Positions 45,948 through 58,155 of a stretch of DNA of 64,000 nt are shown piece by piece. The notes under the pieces were generated by a model. The model did not search any database and was not told where the DNA came from. It saw only the letters and a program-made list of their open reading frames with translations. The number at the start of each line of letters is the position of its first letter. The stretch's first letter is position 1. The DNA is from Haliea sp. E1-2-M8 (GTDB lineage: Bacteria; Pseudomonadota; Gammaproteobacteria; Pseudomonadales; Halieaceae): positions 124,001 to 188,000 of the forward strand of contig NZ_JAUTDR010000002.1 of assembly GCF_030649675.1 (NCBI RefSeq), written 5' to 3'. A program made the translations under genes and the position numbers.

Positions 45948-46789
45948 GCGAAGACCGATTTGGCAACGAGCCGGGAGACCGCTCCTGGCTCGGGAAAATC
46001 GCCCTGCTGTTCTCTTCCGAACCCCACAACCGCAAGGATCTGGAGGGGGTGCTGGCGATAGCGGCGGAGAACGAGGTCATCGACCAGGATGCCCGCAGCA
46101 TCATGGAAGGGGCCATGAAGGTCAGCGACATGCAGGCCCGGGATATCATGATCCCCCGGGCGCAGATGGTGGTGATCAAGGCGGAATCCACCCTGGAAGA
46201 GATCCTGCCGCAGATTATCCGCTCGGCCCACTCGCGCTACCCGGTGGTGGGTGAGAGCCCCGATGACATCCAGGGCATCCTGCTGGCCAAGGACCTGCTG
46301 CCAGAGTTGCTGAACAAGGACCACAGCGAATTCCGCATGCAGTCCCTGCTGCGCCCGACCGTGGTGGTGCCCGAGAGCAAGCGCCTGAACGTGCTGCTGC
46401 GGGAGTTCCGCGAAAACCGCAACCACATGGCCATCGTCATCGACGAGTACGGCGGGGTGGCGGGCCTGGTGACAATCGAGGACGTGCTGGAGGAAATCGT
46501 CGGCGAAATCGAGGACGAAACCGATGTCGACGAGGACAACTTCATCCGCAAGATCAGCGACGACGACTTCTTCATCAAGGCACTTACCCCCATCGAGGAC
46601 TTCAACGACTACTTCCGCACCGACTTCAGTGACGAGGAATTCGACACCATCGGCGGCCTGGTGATTCAGGCCTTTGGCCACATGCCGGCCCGCAATGAAG
46701 TCACCCAGATCGAAAACTTCGAGTTCAAGGTCATTAACGCCGATCAGCGCAAGATTCACAGCTTGCGCATGCGGCCGCTGGAAGCCTGA
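45944..46789 (+). CDS. corC: CorC/YbeX-type protein with CBS pair and transporter-associated domain
   Basis: This 281-residue soluble protein lacks the membrane DUF21 domain of HlyC/CorC relatives. It has two CBS motifs (about 65-190: VSDMQARDIMIPRAQMVVI, AIVIDEYGGVAGLVTIEDVL) and a C-terminal CorC_HlyC domain (about 205-280). Linked to magnesium and cobalt efflux in enterics, and recently to ribosome-related function because of its operon. It starts inside the ybeY stop, and lnt follows after 3 bases. Confidence 0.93.
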   Translation: MSEDRFGNEPGDRSWLGKIALLFSSEPHNRKDLEGVLAIAAENEVIDQDARSIMEGAMKVSDMQARDIMIPRAQMVVIKAESTLEEILPQIIRSAHSRYPVVGESPDDIQGILLAKDLLPELLNKDHSEFRMQSLLRPTVVVPESKRLNVLLREFRENRNHMAIVIDEYGGVAGLVTIEDVLEEIVGEIEDETDVDEDNFIRKISDDDFFIKALTPIEDFNDYFRTDFSDEEFDTIGGLVIQAFGHMPARNEVTQIENFEFKVINADQRKIHSLRMRPLEA

Positions 46790-46792
46790 GCC

Positions 46793-48322
46793 ATGCCCCA
46801 CACCGGCCTGCGCCCGCTGTGGGTGCTGCTGCTGACACTGCTTGCGGGGGTGCTGGTCACCCTGTCGCTGGCGCCGTTCGGGCTCTGGCCCGCGGGCATC
46901 GCCAGCTGCGCGCTCTACTGCTACCTGCTGAGTACCTGCACGCCGCGCCAGGCCCTGTGGCGGGGCTGGCTGTTCGGGCTCGGCATGTTCGGCAGCGGCG
47001 TATCGTGGGTCTACGTCAGCATTCACGTCTACGGCTATGCCAGCGTTCCCCTCGCGGCCTTCCTGACCGCCCTGTTCTGCGCCGGCCTGGCCCTGCTCCA
47101 CAGCCTGTTTGCCTGGACCTACGTGCGCCATGTGCGACCGCTTCCCGGAGGCATGCTGATCGGGTTTGGCGCGCTGTGGGTCCTGTTTGAATGGCTGCGC
47201 AGCTGGCTGCTGACCGGTTTTCCCTGGCTGTACCTGGGCTACGCCCACATCGACACCTGGCTGGCGGGGTGGGCACCGATTATCGGGGTCTACGGGCTGT
47301 CCTTCATCTGCGCGGTCAGCGGCACTTGCCTGTTCCTGGCCTGGCGCAGTCCGCGGCCGGTGGCATTGCTGACCTATGCCACCCTGCTGGCCGGCATGTG
47401 GGGCGGAGGCGGCCTGCTGAAGCCGGTGGAGTGGGTGGCACCCGCGGCCGAGCAGCCCCTCAGCGTCGCCCTGTACCAGCCCGACATTCCCCAGCAACTC
47501 AAATGGCGGCGGGAGCAGTACCCGGAGATCCTGCGCCAGTTCGATCGCGCCCTGCCGGAGCAATACGGCCACGATATCGTGCTCTGGCCGGAGTCCGCCC
47601 TGCCCCGCTTCTACCAGCAGGCGCGGGACTATCTGGACCCGATCGCCCGACAGCTGCAGGGGGACGACGCCACCCTGATTACCGGGATTCCCTGGCGCGA
47701 GGCCGGCAGCCCGGACTATTACAACAGCATTATCGCCCTGGGCGCTGGCGAGGGTCTGTACCACAAGCAGCACCTGGTACCCTTCGGCGAGTATGTGCCG
47801 CTGGAATCCTGGCTGCGGGGGATGATCGCCTTTTTCGACCTGCCCATGTCCAGCTTCAGCGCCGGGGCGCCGGGCCAGGCCCTGCTGCAGGCGAACGGCT
47901 ACCGGATCGCCCCCTTCATCTGCTACGAGGTGGTCTACCCCGACCTCGTGGCCCGCGGCGCGCGCGCTGCGGACCTGCTGGTTACCATCAGCAACGACAG
48001 CTGGTTCGGCGCCTCCATCGGGCCCCTGCAGCACCTGGAGATGGCCCAGATGCGTGCCCTGGAAAATGGCCGCTACCTGCTGCGGGGTACCAACAACGGT
48101 ATTTCCGCCATCATCGACCACCGCGGACAGATCCTGGCCAAGACTCCGCAATTCGAAGAGGCGGTACTTACCGGCGAGGCCCAGGTGATGCTGGGCAGCA
48201 CCCCCGCCGCCAGCTTCGGCACCCGCCCGGTCATCAGCGCCTGCGCCCTGCTGCTGCTTCTGCTGCTGGTAATGCACCACACCTTCTGGCGGGGCGGCGA
48301 ATCCGGGACCGCGGCAGATTGA
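46793..48322 (+). CDS. lnt: apolipoprotein N-acyltransferase
   Basis: This 509-residue inner membrane enzyme has an N-terminal set of about six helices and a periplasmic nitrilase-fold domain. The catalytic triad is visible: Glu in WPESALPRFY, Lys in YHKQHLVPFGEY and Cys in FICYEVVYPDL. A last membrane helix closes the protein (ALLLLLLLVMHHTF). It adds the third acyl chain to lipoproteins, needed for Lol sorting. This fits the several lipoproteins in the window. Confidence 0.95.
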   Translation: MPHTGLRPLWVLLLTLLAGVLVTLSLAPFGLWPAGIASCALYCYLLSTCTPRQALWRGWLFGLGMFGSGVSWVYVSIHVYGYASVPLAAFLTALFCAGLALLHSLFAWTYVRHVRPLPGGMLIGFGALWVLFEWLRSWLLTGFPWLYLGYAHIDTWLAGWAPIIGVYGLSFICAVSGTCLFLAWRSPRPVALLTYATLLAGMWGGGGLLKPVEWVAPAAEQPLSVALYQPDIPQQLKWRREQYPEILRQFDRALPEQYGHDIVLWPESALPRFYQQARDYLDPIARQLQGDDATLITGIPWREAGSPDYYNSIIALGAGEGLYHKQHLVPFGEYVPLESWLRGMIAFFDLPMSSFSAGAPGQALLQANGYRIAPFICYEVVYPDLVARGARAADLLVTISNDSWFGASIGPLQHLEMAQMRALENGRYLLRGTNNGISAIIDHRGQILAKTPQFEEAVLTGEAQVMLGSTPAASFGTRPVISACALLLLLLLVMHHTFWRGGESGTAAD

Positions 48323-48392
48323 CGGCCGCAGGCTGGCAAATTGAACCACGGTCTGGTACAAAGCACGGCTTCTTACATATCGGAGCTCTACC

Positions 48393-49751
48393 ATGCTGCG
48401 GAACGCCAGCATTTCAATACTGTTTTTCCTGTCCTCGGTAGCCATCGCGGAAGTCCCCTTCCCCTCCACCTATGAACCGGTCAGCAACAGTCCCACCCTG
48501 CTGCGCAACGCCACCATTCTGACCGGTGACGGGCAGCGCCTGGAAAACACTGACCTGCTGCTGGCCGATGGCACTATCCAGTGGCTGGGAAGTGGCGAGG
48601 TGCCCGCGGGCACCGAGGAAGTCGATGCCAGCGGGCGCTGGGTGACCCCCGGCCTGATCGACGTGCACTCTCATCTGGGTGTCTATCCCAGCCCCGGGGT
48701 GGCTGCCCACTCCGATGGCAATGAGCTGACCAATCCAGTCACCGCCAATATCTGGGCGGAACACAGCGTCTGGCCCCAGGATCCCGGCTTCTCCCGGGCC
48801 CTGGCCGGAGGCGTAACCACTCTGCAGGTACTCCCCGGCTCCGGCAACCTGTTCGGTGGCCGCGGCGTGACCCTGAAGAACGTCTACAGCACCAGCTACC
48901 AGGACATGAAGTTCCCCGGCGCCCCGCACGGCCTGAAAATGGCCTGTGGTGAAAACCCGAAGAGCGTCTATGGCCCGCGCAACCAGACCCCGTCTACCCG
49001 TATGGGCAATGTCGCCCTGTACCGGGCCGAATGGATCGCGGCGCAGGATTATATCGCGCAGTGGGAACGCTATCGGGCCAAAGCCGAGGAGGGCGACGAG
49101 GAGGCGGTTGCCCCGGTACGCGACCTCAAACTCGAGACCCTGGCAGGGGTGCTGCGCGGCGAGATCATCGTCCACATGCACTGCTACCGTGCCGACGAGA
49201 TGATGACCATTCTCGCCCTGGCTGAGGAATTCGACTACCGCATCGGTACCTTCCATCACGCGGTGGAAGCTTACAAGATCGCCGATGAACTGGCGGAGAA
49301 TCAGGTTTGCGGCGCCCTGTGGGCGGACTGGTGGGGCTTCAAAATGGAGGCCTACGACGGCATCCAGGAGAACATCGCCCTGGTCGACCGTCCGGAAAAC
49401 AGCTGCGCCATCGTGCATTCCGATTCCGCAGAGGGTATCCAGCGCCTCAATCAGGAAGCGGCCAAGGCCATGGGCAAGGGCCGCCGGGCCGGGCTGGATA
49501 TCTCGCCGGAGCGCGCCATCCGCTGGATAACCCAGAACGCCGCCCGCTCTCTCGGCATTGACGAGGTCACCGGCACCCTGGCAACGGGCAAGATGGCAGA
49601 CGTTGTGGTGTGGAGCGGCAATCCTTTCAGCGTCTACAGCAAGGCGGACCTGGTGTTTGTCGACGGCGCACTGATGTACGACCGCGCGGACCCGGCACGG
49701 CAACCGGTCTCCGATTTTGAACTGGGCCAGTTACAGGAGGTGGCACGATGA
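48393..49751 (+). CDS. exported amidohydrolase, metal site intact
   Basis: This 452-residue protein has a signal peptide (about 1-19) and an amidohydrolase fold. First metal pair His92/His94 lies in LIDVHSHLGVYP, further histidines in IIVHMHCYRADE and GTFHHAVEAYK, and the last-strand HSDSAEG. The ISPERAIRWITQNAARSLGI and GKMADVVVWSGNP blocks are typical of imidazolonepropionase/dipeptidase-like members. Substrate unknown, probably a peptide-like or cyclic amide compound in the periplasm. It overlaps the next gene by 4 bases (ATGA). The pair sits between lnt and leuS, where other gammaproteobacteria have none. Confidence 0.87.
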   Translation: MLRNASISILFFLSSVAIAEVPFPSTYEPVSNSPTLLRNATILTGDGQRLENTDLLLADGTIQWLGSGEVPAGTEEVDASGRWVTPGLIDVHSHLGVYPSPGVAAHSDGNELTNPVTANIWAEHSVWPQDPGFSRALAGGVTTLQVLPGSGNLFGGRGVTLKNVYSTSYQDMKFPGAPHGLKMACGENPKSVYGPRNQTPSTRMGNVALYRAEWIAAQDYIAQWERYRAKAEEGDEEAVAPVRDLKLETLAGVLRGEIIVHMHCYRADEMMTILALAEEFDYRIGTFHHAVEAYKIADELAENQVCGALWADWWGFKMEAYDGIQENIALVDRPENSCAIVHSDSAEGIQRLNQEAAKAMGKGRRAGLDISPERAIRWITQNAARSLGIDEVTGTLATGKMADVVVWSGNPFSVYSKADLVFVDGALMYDRADPARQPVSDFELGQLQEVAR

Positions 49752-50995
49752 AACGCTTTCCAGTCCTCATTGCGGCCGCGTTGCTGTGCTGCCAACAGCT
49801 GGCAGCGGCGCAAACCCTGCTGATCAGGGATGCCAGGGTACACACCATGACCGCCGCCGGCGTGCAGGCAGAGCAGGATGTGTTGCTGCGCGACGGGCGC
49901 ATCGAAGCCATCGGGCGCGGCCTGGAGACTCCGGCGGGCGCCGAGGTAATCGATGCCGCGGGCCGGCCGCTCACCCCGGCACTGTTCGCCGGCATTACCG
50001 CCCTGGGCCTCAACGAGGTCAACATGGTCAGCTCGTCCGTGGACAGCGGCGTCACCCAGACCGGCTCTCCCGAAATGCGCCCGGAGTTCAGCGTCATCCC
50101 GGCCTACAACCCGCACTCAAGCCTGATACCGGTCACCCGTATCGAGGGCTTCGGCTTCAGCGTGCTGGGCGCACTGGCCTCCGGCTCGATCATCGGCGGC
50201 CAGGGCCAGGCGGTACGGCTGGACGGCGGCTACGACAGCTTGGTCGGCGAACCCCTGCTGTTTGTAGCGCTGGGAGAAGGCGCCGCCGAGCTGGCCGGCG
50301 GTTCGCGCGCCGCCCAATGGATGCTGCTGGAACAGGCGGTGGGCGAAAGCCGCTCGGCCCCCCGGGCGGGAGACTCAAATCTGCTGACCCGCGAGGGTCG
50401 GGCAGTGATGAAAGAGTTCCTGCGCAATGGCACTATCGTATTCAGCGTTAACCGGGCCAGCGATATCCTCCAGGTCCTGCAATTCGCGGAACGCCACGGC
50501 TTCAAGGCAGTGATAGAGGGTGGCGCGGAAGCCTGGATAGTGGCCGCTGAACTGGCAGCGGCAGAGGTGCCCGTACTGCTGGACCCCCTGCTAAACCTGC
50601 CCTACAACTTCGACCTGCTGGGTGCGCGCATGGACAACGCCGCCCTGCTGCAGGCAGCCGGTGTCACCATCAGCTTTTCCGGTGCCGGCACCCACCATGC
50701 CCGCAAGCAGCGGCAATTGGCGGGCGTCGCCGCGGCCAACGGCCTCGACCAGGACGCGGCGCTGGCGGCGTTGACGATAAATCCGGCACGCATCTTCGGC
50801 CTGCCAGGCGGGCGTATCGAAGTGGGCGCCCCGGCGGATCTCGTGATCTGGAGTGGCGACCCTCTGGAGGTCAGCGAGTTTGCCGACCAGGTGATACTCG
50901 GCGGCAAGCTGCAGTCCATGGAAAGCCGCCAGACACGCTTGCGCGACCGCTATCTGGTCCGGGACCCCAAGTTGCCGCGGGCATACCTCCACTAG
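49748..50995 (+). CDS. exported amidohydrolase-like protein lacking the first metal-binding histidines
   Basis: This 415-residue protein has a signal peptide (about 1-21) and the same fold as the upstream gene: an N-terminal LLIRDARVHTMTAAGVQAEQ strand set, a C-terminal ALTINPARIFGLPGGRIEVG and PADLVIWSGDPLEVS. Where active members have HxH, this one reads LTPALFAGITALGLNEV. The only clustered histidines are in SGAGTHHARKQRQ. It is probably a non-catalytic partner or has another chemistry. Coupled translation with the upstream amidohydrolase suggests a complex of an active and an inactive subunit (inference). Confidence 0.82.
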   Translation: MKRFPVLIAAALLCCQQLAAAQTLLIRDARVHTMTAAGVQAEQDVLLRDGRIEAIGRGLETPAGAEVIDAAGRPLTPALFAGITALGLNEVNMVSSSVDSGVTQTGSPEMRPEFSVIPAYNPHSSLIPVTRIEGFGFSVLGALASGSIIGGQGQAVRLDGGYDSLVGEPLLFVALGEGAAELAGGSRAAQWMLLEQAVGESRSAPRAGDSNLLTREGRAVMKEFLRNGTIVFSVNRASDILQVLQFAERHGFKAVIEGGAEAWIVAAELAAAEVPVLLDPLLNLPYNFDLLGARMDNAALLQAAGVTISFSGAGTHHARKQRQLAGVAAANGLDQDAALAALTINPARIFGLPGGRIEVGAPADLVIWSGDPLEVSEFADQVILGGKLQSMESRQTRLRDRYLVRDPKLPRAYLH

Positions 50996-51004
50996 GGGCT
51001 TCTA

Positions 51005-51042
51005 AAAAGGGGTCAGGTCCAAAATTGGACCTGACCCCTTTT
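51005..51042. repeat. 38-bp perfect palindrome (GGGGTCAGGTCC type) with trailing half copy
   Basis: Arms of 18 bp (51005-51022 and 51025-51042) flank two central bases. The AAAAGGGG outer end gives a T-rich tail on either strand, so it can also act as a bidirectional terminator after the amidohydrolase pair. A further half copy (CCTGACCCCTTAT) begins at 51064. It shares its core with the element at 20579-20632. Confidence 0.9.
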
Positions 51043-51064
51043 GAAGAATGCCACTATGCGAAAC

Positions 51065-53732
<2,668 letters not shown>

Positions 53733-53749
53733 TGCCCGGGAGATGCCTC

Positions 53750-54262
53750 ATGTCGCGCGCCCTCACCACCCTGCTGCTGACACTGGCCCTGCCCGTGCTG
53801 CTCGGCGCCTGCGGCTTCCAGCTGCGCGGCGCGGCCAGCTCTACCGGACTGCCGGAGGACTGGCGGCAGCTCCATCTGGCAACCGCAAACCCGAACAGCG
53901 AATTCAGCCGCGACCTGCAGTCGCGATTCTCCGCGAATGGTATTGAATGGGTCGAGCGCAGTGAAGCCGCCTACATCCTCGAGCTTGGGCCTGAGCGCTT
54001 CAGTCAGCGTAACCTCTCGCTCAACAGCGAGGCGCGGGCCGCCGAATTCGAGCTCACCATGCAGGCCAGCTTCGCAGTCAGGGCCGTCGACGGCAGCCTG
54101 GCCATGGAGCCCGCCGACGCCGTCATCGTCAAGCAGATGGAAAACGACCCGCGCAACGTCGTCGGCAAGGCAGAGGAAATCCGCATCCTGCAAAGAGAGA
54201 TGCGTGGTGAGCTGTCGCGGCAAATCCTGCGCCGGATCGGTTTCCACGCCGCCGCCCGGTAA
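53750..54262 (+). CDS. lptE: LPS-assembly lipoprotein LptE
   Basis: This 170-residue lipoprotein starts MSRALTTLLLTLALPVLLGAC, with a lipobox LLGAC, followed by the family segment GFQLRGA. It plugs LptD in the outer membrane and helps insert LPS. An ATG at 53732 overlaps the leuS stop, but GGGAG at 53738-53742 with 7-base spacing supports 53750, which also puts the lipobox in the usual position. The stop overlaps the holA start. Confidence 0.92.
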   Translation: MSRALTTLLLTLALPVLLGACGFQLRGAASSTGLPEDWRQLHLATANPNSEFSRDLQSRFSANGIEWVERSEAAYILELGPERFSQRNLSLNSEARAAEFELTMQASFAVRAVDGSLAMEPADAVIVKQMENDPRNVVGKAEEIRILQREMRGELSRQILRRIGFHAAAR

Positions 54263-55266
54263 TGCAACTCAAGCCCGAGCAGCTGCGTCAGCACCTGCAG
54301 AAGCAGTGCCTCCCGGTCTATCTCGTCAGTGGCGACGAACCTCTGCTGGTGCAGGAATGCGCGGACCTGGTCCGGGGCGCCGCCCGCGGGGCCGGCTGTA
54401 CCGACCGCGAAATTGTTGATACCGCCGCCCGCGATTTTAACTGGCAGATGCTGCTGCACAGCGCCGCGGAGATGTCCCTGTTCGGTGACCGCAAGCTGAT
54501 TGAGCTGCGCCTGCCCGATGGAAAGCCCGGTGCCGAGGGCAGCAAGGCCCTGTGTGAATACATCGACCGCGCCAGCGGCGACGATATCCTGCTGGTGGTA
54601 AGCGGCAAGATCGACAAACAGTCCCAGAACAGCAAGTGGTACAAGACCCTGGACAAGGCCGGAGCCACCCTCCAGGTCTGGCCTGTCGGTGCCCGGGAGA
54701 TGCCCCGCTGGCTGCGCCAGCGCCTGCAGGCTGCCGGGCTCGACATTGACGCCGATGCTCTGGAGCTGCTGGCGGAACGCCTGGAAGGCAACCTCTACGC
54801 CGCGGTGCAGGAGGTGGAGAAACTGAAGCTGCTGGCCAGCAATCAACAGGTCACCATGGCCACCGTTACCGCCGCCGTACTCGACAACGCCCGCTACAAT
54901 CTCTTTGCGATGGTCGATACCGCACTGGCCGGTGATGCCACCGCCGCCCTACGCATGATTCACGGCCTGCGCGGCGAAGGCAACGACCTGGTTCCCCTGC
55001 TGTGGGCTGTGGCCCGCGAAGTGCGCAGCCTCTACGCCATGCAACTGGACTGTGAAGCCGGCCAGCCAGTCAACCGGGTACTGAATAGCCACCGCGTCTG
55101 GCAGAGCCGCTCGGCGGCGGTGCAGGCCTGCCTGCAGCGCCATGACAGCAACTCGCTGGGCGCGCTGCTGCGGCAGGCGCTGACTGTGGACGGTAGCCTC
55201 AAGGGCTTTGCCGAGGGCGATCCCTGGGATCAGCTCGACCGGCTGCTGCTGGAACTGGCTACGTAG
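54262..55266 (+). CDS. holA: DNA polymerase III subunit delta
   Basis: This 334-residue clamp-loader wrench subunit has the N-terminal YLVSGDEPLLVQECADLVRG typical of HolA and a P-loop-less AAA+-like fold, with FSLF-like AEMSLFGDRKLIELRLPDGK and a C-terminal helical domain. It opens the beta clamp with the rest of the clamp loader. ATG at 54262 shares one base with the lptE stop (TAATG). Confidence 0.94.
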   Translation: MQLKPEQLRQHLQKQCLPVYLVSGDEPLLVQECADLVRGAARGAGCTDREIVDTAARDFNWQMLLHSAAEMSLFGDRKLIELRLPDGKPGAEGSKALCEYIDRASGDDILLVVSGKIDKQSQNSKWYKTLDKAGATLQVWPVGAREMPRWLRQRLQAAGLDIDADALELLAERLEGNLYAAVQEVEKLKLLASNQQVTMATVTAAVLDNARYNLFAMVDTALAGDATAALRMIHGLRGEGNDLVPLLWAVAREVRSLYAMQLDCEAGQPVNRVLNSHRVWQSRSAAVQACLQRHDSNSLGALLRQALTVDGSLKGFAEGDPWDQLDRLLLELAT

Positions 55267-55316
55267 CAAGGGTAACCGACCGAGAGAAGAGTCGACCCAC
55301 TCCGGAGGTGGAATTC

Positions 55317-58073
55317 GTGGCATCACGAACGATAAGAACGATTGTTGCACTGTGCGCTACCATTCTGCTGGCAGCCTGTGGTGGCGGTGGCGGAGGCAGC
55401 GGCCCGGTGCTGCAGCCCGACACGCCGGTCACCCCGGCGCCAGGCCCGGACCCGGAACCCGAGCCAGACCCCGAACCCGAACCGGCTCCGGACCCCGACC
55501 CCGATCCGCCTGAAGCCATCGGGCGCACCCTGTTTGAAAGCGGCCAGGTGCGCCCCATCGCGCTGGCGCCGGACGGCTCCCGGCTGTTTGTGCTCAACAC
55601 GCCCGCTCACCGGTTGGAACTGTTCGACATCAGCGACGGGCAATTGTCTCCCGCGGGGAGCGTGCCCGTGGGCCTGGAACCGGTGGCGCTGGCCGCCGCC
55701 AGCGCGAATGAGGTGTGGGTGGTCAACCATCTTTCGGACAGCATCAGTATCGTCCGCCTGGATGGCGCCGCACCCCGCGTGGCCCGCACCCTGTGGGTTG
55801 GCGACGAGCCCCGGGACATTGTCTTCGCCGGGCCCGGCAACCGGCGCGCATTCGTCACCGCCGCCTACCGCGGTCAGAATCACCCCGGATTCAGCACCGC
55901 CGATCTGAAAACCCCGGGGCTGGGCCGGGCGGATGTATGGGTCTTCGACGCCGCCGCGCCCGGTGCCGGCTCCGGCGGTGAGCCCCTGGCGATCGTCAAC
56001 CTGTTCGCCGACAGTGCCCGCGGCCTGGCCCGCAGCGCGGACGGCAGCCGCGTGTATGCGGCCGCCTTCCTGTCGGGCAACCAGACCACTACCCTGCTCA
56101 ACGAAGCGGAGGTCGCCGGCGCCAAGCCGGGGCCAACAGAAAACCACGAGGGCGTTCGGCAACCTGATACCGGCCTGATCGTAGGTTTTGATGGCGAGCG
56201 CTGGGTCGATGAATCCGGCCGCGACTGGTCGCACAAGGTGCTCTTCGAGCTGCCGGATCTCGATCTCTTCACCCTGGATGCAATGGCCGAAACACCGCGC
56301 CTGCTGGACAGTCAGCGCGGGCTGGGCACGGTGCTGTTCAATGTGATCAACAACCCGGCCACCGGGGCGACCTATGTCAGCAACACCGAGGCTCGCAACC
56401 GGGTCCGCTTCGAGGGCCCAGGAACCTCGGCCAGCACGGTACGCGGCCATATCGCCGAGCACCGCATCAGCGTAGTCCAAAACGGCGCGGTGACCAGCAA
56501 CCACCTCAATCCCCACGTCGATTTCTCACTGCCAGAAGGCGCATCTCTGCCGGCGAGCGACAAGCGTCTGAGCCTGGCCCAGCCCCAGGAGATGGCGGTC
56601 AGCCCGGACGGCAGGACACTCTACGTCGCGGCTTTCGGTTCCAACCGCATTGCCGCGATTCCGACCGCCGACCTGGAGGCAGGGCGCTATGACCCCGCCG
56701 CCACCCACCACATTCCGGTGCCCGGCGGCGGCCCCGGCGGGCTGGCGCTGAGTGTCGACGGCGACACGCTGTACACCCTGTCCCGCTACACCAACACCGT
56801 TAGCGCCATTGCTGCCGGCAGTGGCGATGTCCTCGCCAGCCACGACCTGTTTCACCCGGAGTCCGCGAGCATCCGACGCGGCCGGCGCCTGCTGTACGAC
56901 GCGGAGCTGACCTCCGCCAACGGCACCGCATCCTGCGCCAGCTGCCACATATTCGGCGACGTCGACGGCCTGGCCTGGGACCTCGGCAACCCGGATGGCG
57001 AGATGCTCGAGAATCGCAACGAATTCGTACCCCTGCGCGGGCCCACCCAGGGCGTGTTCCATCCCCTCAAGGGCCCCATGACCACCCAGACCTTCCGCGG
57101 CATGGCGGACAGCGGCCCCATGCACTGGCGCGGAGATCGCAGCGGCCAGAACCGGGCCGTGGTGCGCGGTGAACTGGAGAGTCTGGAAGCGGCGGCCTTC
57201 AAGGAATTCAACCCGGCCTTCGTCGAACTGCTGGGCCGGGAGGAAATTCTGCCCGCGAACCTGCTGCAGGATTTCACCGACTTCGCCCTGGCGATCACGC
57301 CGCCACCCAACGCCATCCGCAATCTCGACAACAGCCTCACCCCGGACCAGGCCGAGGGGCGCCGGGTCTTCCTGGAAGAGCTCACCACCGGCGGCGCCCT
57401 GACCTGCAACCACTGCCATGTGCTGGATGTGGAGGCGCGGCAGTTCGGAACTGCCGGGTTGATGACCAACGAGGGGCCGGGCATTACCGAGGATTTCAAG
57501 GTGGCGCACCTGCGCAACCTGTACCACAAGGTCGGCATGTTCGGGGCCAGTGTTCCGCGCCCGGGGCAACAGGCCGGGTTCACCGGCGACCAGGTGCGCG
57601 GCTTTGGTCTGTTACACGACGGCGGTATCGACACCGTGAGCAACTTCCTCGCCAGCAGCGTGTTCGGCTTCGCCAGTGATGCCCAGCGCGAGCAGGTGGT
57701 GGACTTCATGTTCGCCTTCGACGGCAACCTCGCGCCGATAGTGGGCCAACAGTTGACCACTGGCGACCAGCCGGACGCTGCCGCCCGGGCGCGGCTGGAT
57801 CTGCTGCTGGCGCGGGCAGGCAACGCCCGCCCCGAGTGCGACCTCGTGGTGCACGGTGTGCTGGACGGCGAGCAACGGGGCGCATTGCTGCTGGCGAACG
57901 GCCGCTTCCGCACCGACCGCAGCGCCGAAGACAGCATCGGGCTGCAACAACTGCTGGCCGTTGCTACCCAGCCCGGACAGGAGCTCACCTTCACCTGTGT
58001 GCCGCCGGGCATGGGGCAGCAGATGGCACTTGACCGCGATGGCGACGGCACCCTCGACGGTGACCAGAGCTGA
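55317..58073 (+). CDS. large lipoprotein: beta-propeller plus di-haem cytochrome module
   Basis: This protein of about 918 residues has a signal peptide with lipobox LLAAC, a Gly/Ser stretch, a Pro/Glu/Asp-rich linker (about 40-65) and a YVTN/NHL-like beta-propeller (about 70-500, repeated DGSRLFVLNT, DGRTLYVAAFGSN and DGDTLYTLSR). It then has two CxxCH haem sites, CASCH (540) and CNHCH (697), as in MauG/cytochrome c peroxidase-like proteins. The C-terminus ends in DRDGDGTLDGD, a Ca2+-loop-like motif. The start is taken at GTG 55317: GGAGG at 55303-55307 is spaced correctly there but would touch the GTG at 55308. Likely an outer-surface redox enzyme or electron carrier with unknown substrate. 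Confidence 0.82.
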   Translation: MASRTIRTIVALCATILLAACGGGGGGSGPVLQPDTPVTPAPGPDPEPEPDPEPEPAPDPDPDPPEAIGRTLFESGQVRPIALAPDGSRLFVLNTPAHRLELFDISDGQLSPAGSVPVGLEPVALAAASANEVWVVNHLSDSISIVRLDGAAPRVARTLWVGDEPRDIVFAGPGNRRAFVTAAYRGQNHPGFSTADLKTPGLGRADVWVFDAAAPGAGSGGEPLAIVNLFADSARGLARSADGSRVYAAAFLSGNQTTTLLNEAEVAGAKPGPTENHEGVRQPDTGLIVGFDGERWVDESGRDWSHKVLFELPDLDLFTLDAMAETPRLLDSQRGLGTVLFNVINNPATGATYVSNTEARNRVRFEGPGTSASTVRGHIAEHRISVVQNGAVTSNHLNPHVDFSLPEGASLPASDKRLSLAQPQEMAVSPDGRTLYVAAFGSNRIAAIPTADLEAGRYDPAATHHIPVPGGGPGGLALSVDGDTLYTLSRYTNTVSAIAAGSGDVLASHDLFHPESASIRRGRRLLYDAELTSANGTASCASCHIFGDVDGLAWDLGNPDGEMLENRNEFVPLRGPTQGVFHPLKGPMTTQTFRGMADSGPMHWRGDRSGQNRAVVRGELESLEAAAFKEFNPAFVELLGREEILPANLLQDFTDFALAITPPPNAIRNLDNSLTPDQAEGRRVFLEELTTGGALTCNHCHVLDVEARQFGTAGLMTNEGPGITEDFKVAHLRNLYHKVGMFGASVPRPGQQAGFTGDQVRGFGLLHDGGIDTVSNFLASSVFGFASDAQREQVVDFMFAFDGNLAPIVGQQLTTGDQPDAAARARLDLLLARAGNARPECDLVVHGVLDGEQRGALLLANGRFRTDRSAEDSIGLQQLLAVATQPGQELTFTCVPPGMGQQMALDRDGDGTLDGDQS

Positions 58074-58155
58074 GCCCGATATTGCGTCAGATCAAGACAG
58101 CCAGGACCGCGCTGTGATTACATGACTATAATAAAGGATCAGGAGAGGCCAGACC

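Noticed and set aside
45908-48469. 853-codon minus-strand frame over corC and lnt
   Set aside because: Covers two conserved genes on the other strand; composition is Gln/Arg/Gly-rich shadow.
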